This document shows, one piece after another, positions 25,457-38,999 of a stretch of 64,000 bases of DNA. The notes under the pieces were generated by a model. That model ran no database searches. It saw only the letters and a program-made list of their open reading frames with translations, and was not told the DNA's origin. The stretch lies in assembly GCF_051020955.1 (NCBI RefSeq), contig NW_027476195.1:62001-126000 (forward strand), in the 5' to 3' direction. How positions within the stretch are numbered: position 1 is the first letter of the stretch; each line of letters begins with the position of its first letter. The translations under genes and the position numbers were made by a program. This DNA is from Megalopta genalis. Lineage: Eukaryota; Arthropoda; Insecta; Hymenoptera; Halictidae.

Positions 25457-27113
25457 AGATTTACCTTCAAATCAATGCGAAACAAATGGTTTAGCTTCAA
25501 ATACTTGTGATATACATGATGTAGCTTCAACAGCATGCGAAACAAACGAGTTAGCTTCAAATCCAAGCGAAACACATGATTTAGTTTCAAATCAATGCGA
25601 AGTAGAAGGCTTACCATCAAATCCATGCAACAAAAATTATTTAGCTTCTTATACTTGCGATATAAGTGATATAGCTTCAAATGCAGGCGAAACACACGAG
25701 TGATCTTCAAATCCAAGCGTAACACATGATTTAACTTCAAATCAATGCGAAGTAGGAGATTTATCTTCTAATCCATGCGAAACAAATGATTTAGCTTCAG
25801 ATACTTGTGATATACATGATTTAGCTTCAACTGCATGCGAAACAAACGAGTTAGCTTCAAATCCAAGCGAAACACATGATTTAACTTCAAATCAATGGGA
25901 AGTAGAAGATTTACCTTCAAATCCATGCGAAACAAATGGTTTAGCTTCAAATACTTGTGATATACATGATTTAGCTTCAGCTGCATGCGAAACAAACGAG
26001 TTAGCTTCAAATCCATGCGAAACACATGATTTAGCTTCAAATCAATGCGAAGTAGAAGGCTTAGCATCAAATCCATGCAACACAAATTATTTAGCTTCTT
26101 ATACTTGCGATATAAGTGATAATGCTTCAAATGCAGGCGAAACAAACGAGTGAGCTTTAAATCCAAGCGTAACTCATGATTTAACTTCAAATCAATGCGA
26201 AGTAGAAGATTTACCTTCAAATCCATGCGAAACAAATGGTTTAGTTTCAAATACTTGTGATATACATGATTTAGCTTCAACTGCATGCGAAACAAACGAG
26301 TGAGCTTAAAATCCAAGCGTAACACATGATTTAGCTTCAAATCAATGCGAAGTAGAAGGCTTAGCATCAAATCCATGCAACACAAATTATATAGCTTCTT
26401 ATACTTGCGATATAAGTGATAAAGCTTCAAATGCAGGCGAAACAAACGAGTGAGCTTTAAATCGAAGCATAACACATGATTTAGCTTCAAATCAATGCGA
26501 AGTAGAAGATTTACCTTCAAATCCATTCGAAACAAATGGTTTAGCTTCAGATACTTGTGATAAACATGATTGAGCTTCAACTGCATGCGAAACAAACGAG
26601 TTAGCTTCAAATCCAAGCGAAACACATGATTCAGCTTCAAATCAATGCGAAGTAGAAGGCTTATCATCAAATCCATGCAACACAAATTATTTAGCTTCAT
26701 ATATTTGCGATATAAGTGATATAGCTTCAAATGCAGGTGAAACAAACGAGTGATCTTCAAATCCAAGCGTAACACTTGATTTAACTTCAAATCAATGGGA
26801 AGTAGAAGATTTACCTTTAAATCCATGCGAAACAAATGGTTTAGCTTCAAATAATTGTGATATACATGATTTAGCTTCAGCTGCATGCAAAACAAACGAG
26901 TTAGCTTCAAATCCAAGCGAAACTTCAAACACATGATTTAGCTTCAAATAAATGCGAAATAGAAGGCTTAGCATCAAATCCATGCGACACAAATTATTTA
27001 GCTTCGTATACTTGCAATATAAGTGATATAGCTTCAAATGCAGGTGAAACAAACCAGTGATCTTCAAATCCAAACGTAACACTTGATTTAACTTCAAATC
27101 AATGGGAAGTAGA
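25457..27113. repeat. 1657-bp tandem duplication, copy 2, with the same 7-bp insertion
   Basis: Repeats 23800-25456, including GCGAAACTTCAAACACATG near 26923. Because the period is not a multiple of 30 or 3, each copy moves the monomer register by seven bases. That is why open frames on either side are offset. The copies diverge at about 27120 (CCTTTAAATCC against CCTTCAAATCAATG). Confidence 0.9.
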
Positions 27114-29490
27114 AGATTTACCTTTAAATCCATGCGAAACAAATGGTTTAGCTTCAAATACTTGTGATATACATGATTTAGTTTTAGCTGCATGCGAAAC
27201 AAACGAGTTAGCTTCAAATCCAAGCGAAACACATGATTTAGCTTCAAATCAATGCGAAGTAGAAGGCTTAGCATCAAATCCATACGACACAAATTATTTA
27301 GCTTCGTATACTTGCGATATAAGTGATATAGCTTCAAATGCAGGTGAAACAAACGAGTGAGCATTAAATCCAAGCGTAACACATGATTTAACATCAAATC
27401 AATGCGAAGTAGAAGATTTAGGTTCAAATCCATGCGAAACAAATGGTTTAGCATCAAATACTTGTGATATACATGATTTAGTTTCAACTGCATGCGAAAC
27501 AAACGAGTTAGCTTCAAATCCAAGCGAAACACATGATTTAGCTTCAAATCAATGCGAAATAGAAGGCTTAGCATCAAATCCATACGACACAAATTATTTA
27601 GCTTCGTATACTTGCGATATAAGTGATATAGCTTCAAATGCAGACGAAACAAACGAGTGATCTTCAAATCCAAGCGTAACACTTGTTTTAACTTCAAATC
27701 CATGCGAAAGAAATGGTTCAGCTTCAAATACTTGTGATACACATGAATTTGCTTCAACTGCATGCGAAACAAACGATTTAGCTTCACACCCATGGGAAAC
27801 ACATGATTTAACTTCAAATCAATGCGAAGTAGAAGGCTTACCATCAAATCCATGCAACAAAAATTATTTAGCTTCTTATACTTGCGATATAAGTGATATA
27901 GCTTCAAATGCAGGCGAAACACACGAGTGATCTTCAAATCCAAGCGTAACACATGATTTAACTTCAAATCAATGCGAAGTAGGAGATTTATCTTCTAATC
28001 CATGCGAAACAAATGATTTAGCTTCAGATACTTGTGATATACATGATTTAGCTTCAACTGCATGCGAAACAAACGAGTTAGCTTCAAATCCAAGCGAAAC
28101 ACATGATTTAGCTTAATATCAATGCGAAATAGAAGGCTTAGCTTCAAATCCATGCGACACAAATTATTTAGCTTCGTATACTTGCGATATAAGTGATATA
28201 GCTTCAAATGCAGTCGAAACAAACGAGTGATCTTCAAATCCAAGCGTAACACGTGATTTAACTTCAAATCCATGCGATACAAATGGTTCAGCTTCAAATA
28301 CTTGTGATACGCATGAATTTGCTTCAGCTGCATGCGAAACAAACGATTTAGCTTCACACCCAAGGGAAACACATGATTTAACTTCAAATCAATGCGATGT
28401 AGAAGGATTACCATCAAATCAATGCAACACAAATTATTTAGCTTCTTATACTTGCGATATAAGTGATGTAGCTTCAAATGCAGGCGAAACACATGAGTGA
28501 TCTTCAAATCCAAGCGTAACACATGATTTAACTTCAAATCAATGCGAAGTAGAAGATTTACCTTCTAATCCATGCGAAACAAATGATTTAGCTTCAGATA
28601 CTTGTGATATACATGATTTAGCTTCAGCTGCATGCGAAACAAACGAGTGAGCTTAAAATCCAAGCGTAACACATGATTTAGCTTCAAGTCAATGCGAAGT
28701 AGAAGGCTTAGCATCAAATCCATGCAACACAAATTATATAGCTTCTTATACTTGCGATATAAGTGATAAAGCTTCAAATGCAGGCGAAACAAACGAGTGA
28801 GCTTTAAATCGAAGCATAACACATGATTTAGCTTCAAATCAATGCGAAGTAGAAGATTTACCTTCAAATCCATTCGAAACAAATGGTTTAGCTTCAGATA
28901 CTCGTGATAAACATGATTGAGCTTCAACTGCATGCGAAACAAACGAGTTAGCTTCAAATCCAAGCGAAACACATGATTCAGCTTCAAATCAATGCGAAGT
29001 AGAAGGCTTAGCATCAAATCCATGCAACACAAATTATTTAGCTTCTTATACTTGCGATATAAGTGATAAAGCATCAAATGCAGGCGAAACAAACGAGTGA
29101 GCTTTAAATCCAAGCGTAAGACATGATTTAACATCAAATCAATGCGAAGTAGAAGATTTAGGTTCAAATCCATGCGAAACAAATGGTTTAGCTTCAAATA
29201 CTTGTGATATACATGATTTAGTTTCAACTGCATGCGAAACAAACAAGTTAGCTTCAAATCCATGCGAAACACATGATTTAGCTTCAAATCAATGCGAAAT
29301 AGAAGGCTTAGCATCAAATCCATACGACACAAATTATTTAGCTTCGTATACTTGCGATATAAGTGATATAGCTTCAAGTGCAGACGAAACAAACGAGTGA
29401 TCTTCAAATCCAAGCGTAACACTTGTTTTAACTTCAAATCCCTGCGAAAGAAATGGTTCAGCTTCAAATACTTGTGATACACATGAATTT
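27114..29490. repeat. Mixed decamer and nonamer HORs; source or copy of 36210-37470
   Basis: 27724-28984 matches 36210-37470 at an offset of 8486 bp, including GCTTAATATCAATGCG (about 28111 and 36597), GCAGTCGAAAC (28211 and 36697) and TACTCGTGATAAACATG (28899 and 37385). Such long-distance copies have a few substitutions and are older or further apart than the adjacent duplications. Confidence 0.84.
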
Positions 29491-32190
29491 GCTTCAGCTG
29501 CATGCGAAACAAACGATTTAGCTTCACACCCAAGGGAAACACATGATTTAACTTCAAATCAATGCGAAGTAGAAGGCTTACCATCAAATCCATGCAACAC
29601 AAATTATTTAGCTTCTTATACTTGCGACATAAGTGATATAGCTTCAAATGCAGGCGAAACACACGAGTGATCTTCAAATCCAAGCGTAACACATGATTTA
29701 ACTTCAAATCAATGCGAAGTAGGAGATTTATCTTGTAATCCATGCGAAACAAATGGTTTAGCTTCAAATACTTCTGATACACATGATTTAGCTTCGGCTG
29801 CATGCGAAACAAACGAGTTAGCTTCAAATCCAAACGAAACACATGATTTTGCTTCAAATCAATGCGAAATAGAAGGCTTAGCATCAAATCCATGCAACAC
29901 AAATTATTTAGCTTGGTATACTTGCGATATAAGTGATATAGCTTCAAATGCAGACGAAACAAACGAGTGATCTTCAAATCCAAGCGTAACACGTGATTTA
30001 ACTTCAAATCCATGCGAAACAAATGGTTCAGCTTCAAATACTTGTGATATACATGAATTTGTTCAGCTGCATGCGAAACAAACGATTTAGCTTCACACCC
30101 AAGGGAAACACATGATTTAACTTCAAATCAATGCGAAGTAGAAGGCTTACCATCAAATCCATGCAACACAAATTATTTAGCTTCTTATACTTGCGACATA
30201 AGTGATATAGCTTCAAATGCAGGCGAAACACACGAGTGATCTTCAAATCCAAGCGTAACACATGATTTAACTTCAAATCAATGCGAAGTAGGAGATTTAT
30301 CTTCTAATCCATGCGAAACAAATGGTTTAGCTTCAAATACTTGTGATACACATGATTTAGCTTCGGCTGCATGCGAAACAAACGAGTTAGCTTCAAATCC
30401 AAGCGAAACACATGATTTTGCTTCAAATCAATGCGAAATAGAAGGCTTAGCATCAAATCCATGCAACACAAATTATTTAGCTTGGTATACTTGCGATATA
30501 AGTGATATAGCTTCAAATGCAGACGAAACAAACGAGTGATCTTCAAATCCAAGCGTAACACGTGATTTAACTTCAAATCCATGCGAAACAAATGGTTCAG
30601 CTTCAAATACTTGTGATATACATGAATTTGTTCAGCTGCATGCGAAACAAACGATTTAGCTTCACACCCAAGGGAAACATATGATTTAACTTCAAATCAA
30701 TGCGAAGTAGAAGGCTTACCATCAAATCCATGCAACACAAATTATTTAGCTTCTTATACTTGCGACATAAGTGATATAGCTTCAAATGCAGGCGAAACAC
30801 ACGAGTGATCTTCAAATCCAAGCGTAACACATGATTTAACTTCAAATCAATGCGAAGTAGGAGATTTATCTTCAAATCCATGCGAAACAAATGATTTAGC
30901 TTCAAATACTAGTGATATACATGATTTAGCTTCAGCTGCATGCGAAACAAACGAGTTATCTTCAAATCCAAGCGAAACACATGATTTAGCTTCAAATCAA
31001 TGCGAAGTAGAAGGCTTAGCATCAAATCCATGCAACACAAATTATTTAGCTTGGTATACTTGCGATATAAGTGATATAGCTTCTAATGCAGACGAAACAA
31101 ACGAGTGATCTTCAAATCCAAGCGTAACACGTGATTTAACTTTAAATCCATGCGAAACAAATGGTTCAGCTTCAAATACTTGTGATATACATGAATTTGT
31201 TCAGCTGCATGCGAAACAAACGATTTAGCTTCACACCCAAGGGAAACACATGATTTAACTTCAAATCAATGCGAAGTAGAAGGCTTACCATCAAATCCAT
31301 GCAACACAAATTATTTAGCTTCTTATACTTGCGACATAAGTGATATAGCTTCAAATGCAGGCGAAACACACGAGTGATCTTCAAATCCAAGCGTAACACA
31401 TGATTTAACTTCAAATCAATGCGAAGTAGGAGATTTATCTTCTAATCCATGCGAAACAAATGGTTTAGCTTCAAATACTTGTGATACACATGATTTAGCT
31501 TCGGCTGCATGCGAAACAAACGAGTTAGCTTCAAATCCAAGCGAAACACATGATTTTGCTTCAAATCAATGCGAAATAGAAGGCTTAGCATCAAATCCAT
31601 GCAACACAAATTATTTAGCTTGGTATACTTGCGATATAAGTGATATAGCTTCAAATGCAGACGAAACAAACGAGTGATCTTCAAATCCAAGCGTAACACG
31701 TGATTTAACTTCAAATCCATGCGAAACAAATGGTTCAGCTTCAAATACTTGTGATATACATGAATTTGTTCAGCTGCATGCGAAACAAACGATTTAGCTT
31801 CACACCCAAGGGAAACACATGATTTAACTTCAAATCAATGCGAAGTAGAAGGCTTACCATCAAATCCATGCAACACAAATTATTTAGCTTCTTATACTTG
31901 CGACATAAGTGATATAGCTTCAAATGCAGGCGAAACACACGAGTGATCTTCAAATCCAAGCGTAACACATGATTTAACTTCAAATCAATGCGAAGTAGGA
32001 GATTTATCTTCAAATCCATGCGAAACAAATGATTTAGCTTCAAATACTAGTGATATACATGATTTAGCTTCAGCTGCATGCGAAACAAACGAGTTATCTT
32101 CAAATCCAAGCGAAACACATGATTTAGCTTCAAATCAATGCGAAGTAGAAGGCTTAGCATCAAATCCATGCAACACAAATTATTTAGCTT
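29491..32190. repeat. 569/570-bp compound repeat, four copies plus part of a fifth
   Basis: Boundaries set at the u3/u4 junction give 29491-30060 (570 bp, no deletion), 30061-30629, 30630-31198 and 31199-31767 (569 bp each, with the 1-bp deletion), then a partial copy from 31768. Each is one decamer plus one nonamer HOR. Copies alternate between type A (TCTTCTAATCC, TTCGGCTGC, CTTGGTATAC) and type B (CAAATACTAGTG, GAGTTATCTTC), so the larger repeating unit is a 1138-bp pair. Confidence 0.87.
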
Positions 32191-35100
32191 CTTATACTTG
32201 CGATATAAGTGATAAAGCTTCAAATGCAGGCGAAACAAACGAGTGAGCTTTAAATCCAAGCGTAACTCATGATTTAACTTCAAATCAATGGGAAGTAGGA
32301 GATTTATCTTCTAATCCATGCGAAACAAATGATTTAGCTTCAGATACTTGTGATATACATGATTTAGCTTCAGCTGCATGCGAATCAAACGAGTGAGCTT
32401 AAAATCCAAGCGTAACACATGATTTAAATTCAAATCAATACGAAGTAGAAGGCTTAGCATCAAATCCATGCAACACAAAGTATTTAGCTTCATATACTTG
32501 CGATATAAGTGATAAAGCTTCAAATGCAGGCGAAACAAACGAGTTAGCTTTAGATCCAAGCGTAACACATGATTTAACTTCAAATCAATGCGAAGTAGAA
32601 GACTTATCTTCAAATCCATGCGAAACAAATGGTTTAGCTTCAAATACTTGTGATATACATGATGTAGTTTCAACTGCATGCGAAACAAACGAGTTAGATT
32701 CAAATCCAAGTGAAACACATGATTTAGCTTCAAATCAATGCGAAATAGAAGGCTTAGCTTCAAATCCATGCGACACACATTATTTAGCTTCGTATACTTG
32801 CGATATAATTGATATAGCTTCAAATGCAGACGAAACAAACGAGTGATCTTCAAATCCAAGCGTAACACGTGATTTAACTTCAAATCCATGCGAAACAAAT
32901 GGTTTAGCTTCCAATACTTGTGATATACATGATTTAGCTTCAGCTGCATGCGAAACAAACGAGTTAGCTTCAAATCCAAGCGTAACACATGATTTAACTT
33001 CAAATCAATGGGAAGTAGAAGATTTACCTTCAAATCCATGCGAAACAAATGGTTTAGCTTCAAATACTTATGATATACATGATTTAGCTTCAGCTGCATG
33101 CGAAACAAACGAGTTAGCTTCAAATCCAAGCGATACACATGATTTAGCTTCAAATCAATGCGAAGTAGAAGGCTTAGCATCAAATCCATGCAACACAAAG
33201 TATTTAGCTTCTTATACTTGCGATATAAGTGATATAGCTTCAAATGCAGGCGAAACACACGAGTGATCTTCAAATCCAAGCGTAACACATGATTTAACTT
33301 CAAATCAATGCGAAGTAGGAGATTTATCTTCAAATCCATGCGAAACAAATGATTTAGCTTCAAATACTAGTGATATACATGATTTAGCTTCAGCTGCATG
33401 CGAAACAAACGAGTTATCTTCAAATCCAAGCGAAACACATGATTTAGCTTCAAATCAATGCGAAGTAGAAGGCTTAGCATCAAATCCATGCAACACAAAT
33501 TATTTAGCTTCTTATACTTGCGATATAAGTGATAAAGCTTCAAATGCAGGCGAAACAAACGAGTGAGCTTTAAATCCAAGCGTAACTCATGATTTAACTT
33601 CAAATCAATGGGAAGTAGGAGATTTATCTTCTAATCCATGCGAAACAAATGATTTAGCTTCAGATACTTGTGATATACATGATTTAGCTTCAGCTGCATG
33701 CGAAACAAACGAGTGAGCTTAGAATCCAAGCGTAACACATGATTTAAATTCAAATCAATACGAAGTAGAAGATTTACCTTCAAATCCATGCGAAACAAAT
33801 TGTTTAGCTTCAAATACATGTGATATACATGATTTAGCTTCAGCTGCATGCGAAACAAACGAGTTAGCTTCAAATCCAAGCAAAACACATGATTTAGATT
33901 CAAATCAATGCGAAATAGAAGGCTTAGCATCAAATCCATGCGACACAAATTATTTAGCTTCGTATACTTGCAATATAAGTGATATAGCTTCAAATGCAGG
34001 TGAAACAAACGAGTGATCTTCAAATCCAAACGTAACACTTGATTTAACTTCAAATGAATGGGAAGTAGAAGATTTACCTTTAAATCCATGCGAAACAAAT
34101 GGTTTAGCTTCAAATACTTGTGATATACATGATTTAGTTTCAGCTGCATGCGAAACAAACGAGTTAGCTTCAAATCCAAGCGAAACACATGATTTAGCTT
34201 CAAATCAATGCGAAGTAGAAGGCTTAGCATCAAATCCATGCAACACAAATTATTTAGCTTCTTATACTTGCGATATAAGTGATAAAGCATCAAATGCAGG
34301 CGAAACAAACGAGTGAGCTTTAAATCCAAGCGTAACACATGATTTAACTTCAAATCAAAGCGAACTAGAAGATTTACCTTCAAATCAATGCGAAACAAAT
34401 GGTTTAGCTTCAAATACTTGTGATATACATGATTTAGCTTCAACAGCATGCGAAACAAACGAGTTAGCTTCAAATCCAAGCGAAACACATGATTTAGTTT
34501 CAAATCAATGCGAAGTAGAAGGCTTACCATCAAATCCATGCAACAAAAATTATTTAGCTTCTTATACTTGCGATATAAGTGATATAGCTTCAAATGCAGG
34601 CGAAACACACGAGTGATCTTCAAATCCAAGCGTAACACATGATATAACTTCAAATCAATGGGAAGTAGAAGATTTACCTTCAAATCCATGCGAAACAAAT
34701 GGTTTAGCTTCAAATACTTGTGATATACATGATTTAGCTTCAGCTGCATGCGAAACAAACGAGTTAGCTTCAAATCCAAGCGAAACACATGATTTAGCTT
34801 CAAATCAATGCGAAGTATAAGGCTTAGCATCAAATCCATGCAACACAAATTATTTAGCTTCTTATACTTGCGATATAAGTGATAAAGCTTCAAATGCAGG
34901 CGAAACAAACGAGTGAGCTTTAAATCCAAGCGTATCTCATGATTTAACTTCAAATCAATGCGAAGTAGAAGATTTACCATCAAATCCATGCGAAACAAAT
35001 GGTTTAGTTTCAAACACTTGTGATATACATGATTTAGCTTCAACTGCATGCGAAACAAACGAGTGAGCTTAAAATCCAAGCGTAACACATGATTTAGCTT

Positions 35101-38100
35101 CAAATCAATGCGAAGTAGAAGGCTTAGCATCAAATCCATGCAACACAAATTATATAGCTTCTTATACTTGCGATATGAGTGATAAAGCTTCAAATGCAGG
35201 CGAAACAAACGAGTGAGCTTTAAATCGAAGCATAACACATGATTTAGCTTCAAATCAATGCGAAGTAGAAGATTTACCTTCAAATCCATTCGAAACAAAT
35301 GGTTTAGCTTCAGATACTTGTGATAAACATAATTGAGCTTCAACTGCATGCGAAACAAACGAGTTAGCTTCAAATCCAAGCGAAACACATGATTCAGCTT
35401 CAAATCAATGCGAAGTAGAAGGCTTAGCATCAAATCCATGCAACACAAATTATTTAGCTTCATATATTTGCGATATAAGTGATATAGCTTCAAATGCAGG
35501 TGAAACAAACGAGTGATCTTCAAATCCAAGCGTAACACTTGATTTAACTTCAAATCAATGGGAAGTAGAAGATTTACCTTTAAATCCATGCGAAACAAAT
35601 GGTTTAGCTTCAAATAATTGTGATATACATGATTTAGCTTCAGCTGCATGCAAAACAAACGAGTTAGCTTCAAATCCAAGCGAAACACATGATTTAGCTT
35701 CAAATCAATGCGAAGTAGAAGGCTTAGCATCAAATCCATGCAACACAAATTATTTAGCTTCGTATACTTGCAATATAAGTGATATAGCTTCAAATGCAGG
35801 TGAAACAAACCAGTGATCTTCAAATCCAAACGTAACATTTGATTTAACTTCAAATCAATGGGAAGTAGAAGATTTACCTTTAAATCCATGCGAAACAAAT
35901 GGTTTAGCATCAAATACTTGTGATATACATGATTTAGTTTCAGCTGCATGCGAAACAAACGAGTTAGCTTCAAATCCAAGCGAAACACATGATTTAGCTT
36001 CAAATCAATGCGAAGTAGAAGGCTTAGCATCAAATCCATGCAACACAAATTATTTAGCATCTTATACTTGCGATATAAGTGATAAAGCATCAAATGCAGG
36101 CGAAACAAACGAGTGAGCTTTAAATCCAAGCGTAACACATGATTTAACTTCAAATCAAAGCGAACTAGAAGATTTACCTTCAAATCAATGCCAAACAAAT
36201 GGTTTAGCTTCAAATACTTGTGATACACATGAATTTGCTTCAACTGCATGCGAAACAAACGATTTAGCTTCACACCCAAGGGAAACACATGATTTAACTT
36301 CAAATCAATGCGAAGTAGAAGGCTTACCATCAAATCCATGCAACAAAAATTATTTAGCTTCTTATACTTGCGATATAAGTGATATAGCTTCAAATGCAGG
36401 CGAAACACACGAGTGATCTTCAAATCCAAGCGTAACACATGATTTAACTTCAAATCAATGCGAAGTAGGAGATTTATCTTCTAATCCATGCGAAACAAAT
36501 GATTTAGATTCAGATACTTGTGATATACATGATTTAGCTTCAACTGCATGCGAAACAAACGAGTTAGCTTCAAATCCAAGCGAAACACATGATTTAGCTT
36601 AATATCAATGCGAAATAGAAGGCTTAGCTTCAAATCCATGCGACACAAATTATTTAGCTTCGTATACTTGCGATATAAGTGATATAGCTTCAAATGCAGT
36701 CGAAACAAACGAGTGATCTTCAAATCCAAGCGTAACACGTGATTTAACTTCAAATCCATGCGATACAAATGGTTCAGCTTCAAATACTTGTGATACGCAT
36801 GAATTTGCTTCAGCTGCATGCGAAACAAACGATTTAGCTTCACACCCAAGGGAAACACATGATTTAACTTCAAATCAATGCGATGTAGAAGGATTACCAT
36901 CAAATCAATGCAACACAAATTATTTAGCTTCTTATACTTGCGATATAAGTGATATAGCTTCAAATGCAGGCGAAACACATGAGTGATATTCAAATCCAAG
37001 CGTAACACATGATTTAACTTCAAATCAATGCGAAGTAGAAGATTTACCTTCTAATCCATGCGAAACAAATGATTTAGCTTCAGATACTTGTGATATACAT
37101 GATTTAGCTTCAGCTGCATGCGAAACAAACGAGTGAGCTTAAAATCCAAGCGTAACACATGATTTAGCTTCAAGTCAATGCGAAGTAGAAGGCTTAGCAT
37201 CAAATCCATGCAACACAAATTATATAGCTTCTTATACTTGCGATATAAGTGATAAAGCTTCAAATGCAGGCGAAACAAACGAGTGAGCTTTAAATCGAAG
37301 CATAACACATGATTTAGCTTCAAATCAATGCGAAGTAGAAGATTTACCTTCTAATCCATTCGAAACAAATGGTTTAGCTTCAGATACTCGTGATAAACAT
37401 GATTGAGCTTCAACTGCATGCGAAACAAACGAGTTAGCTTCAAATCCAAGCGAAACACATGATTCAGCTTCAAGTCAATGCGAAGTAGAAGGCTTAGCAT
37501 CAAATCCATGCAACACAAATCATTTAGCTTCTTATACTTGCGATATAAGTGATAAAGCTTCAAATGCAGGTGAAACAAACGATTGAGCATTAAATCCAAG
37601 CGTAACACATAATTTAACATCAAATCAATGCGAAGTAGAAGATTTAGGTTCAAATCCATGCGAACCAAATGGTTTAGCTTCAAATACTTGTGATATACAT
37701 GATTTAGTTTCAACTGCATGCGAAACAAACGAGTTAGCTTCAAATCCAAGCGAAACACATGATTTAGCTTCAAATCAATGCGAAATAGAAGGCTTAGGAT
37801 CAAATCCATACGACACAAATTATTTAGCTTCGTATACTTGCGATATAAGTGATATAGCTTCAAATGCAGACGAAACAAACGAGTGATCTTCAAATCCAAG
37901 CGTAACACTTGTTTTAACTTCAAATCCCTGCGAAAGAAATGGTTCAGCTTCAAATACTTGTGATACACATGAATTTGCTTCAACTGCATGCGAAACAAAC
38001 GATTTAGCTTCACACCCAAGGGAAACACATGATTTAACTTCAAATCAATGCGAAGTAGAAGGCTTACCATCAAATCCATGCAACAAAAATTATTTAGCTT

Positions 38101-38999
38101 CTTATACTTGCGATATAAGTGATATAGCTTCAAATGCAGGCGAAACACACGAGTGATCTTCAAATCCAAGCGTAACACATGATTTAACTTCAAATCAATG
38201 CGAAGTAGGAGATTTATCTTCTAATCCATGCGAAACAAATGATTTAGCTTCAGATACTTGTGATATACATGCTTTAGCTTCAACTGCATGCGAAACAAAC
38301 GAGTTAGCTTCAAATCCAAGCGAAACACATGATTTAGCTTAATATCAATACGAAATAGAAGGCTTAGCTTCAAATCCATGCGACACAAATTATTTAGCTT
38401 CGTATACTTGCGATATAAGTGATATAGCTTCAAATGCAGGCGAAACACATGAGTGATCTTCAAATCCAAGCGTAACACATGATTTAACTTCAAATCAATG
38501 CGAAGTAGAAGATTTACCTTCAAATCCATGCGAAACAAATGGTTTAGCTTCAAATACTTGTGATATACATGATTTAGCATCAGCTGCATGCGAAACAAAC
38601 GAGTTAGCTTAAAATCCAATCGTAACACATGATTTAAATTCAAATCAATACGAAGTAGAAGATTTACCTTCAAATCAATGCGAAACAAATGGTTCAGCTT
38701 CAAATACTTGTGATATACATGATTTAGCTTCAGCTGCATGCGATACAAATGAGTGAGCTTAAAATCCAAGCGTAACACATGATTTAACTTCAAATCAATG
38801 GGAAGTAGGAGATTTATCTTCTAATCCATGCGAAACAAATGATTTAGCTTCAGATACTTGTGATATACATGATTTAGCTTCAAATGCAGGCGAAACACAC
38901 GAGTGATCTTCAAATCCAAGCGTAACACATGATTTAACTTCAAATCAATGCGAAGTAGAAGATTTACCTTCAAATCCATGCGAAACAAATGGTGTAGCT
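32191..38999. repeat. Decamer HORs assembled from distant copies of earlier blocks
   Basis: 33130-34650 aligns with 22560-24080 at +10570. 34651-35670 aligns with 24231-25250 at +10420, so one 150-bp pentamer step separates the two parts. 36210-37470 aligns with 27724-28984. 37471-37900 carries CATAATTTAACATC and GCGAACCAAATGG variants that recur near 51791, 55181 and 58721. Several units have TTCTAATCC, which places TAG in the minus-strand open frame (for example 33631, 36481, 37051, 37351, 38221, 38821). Confidence 0.84.
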
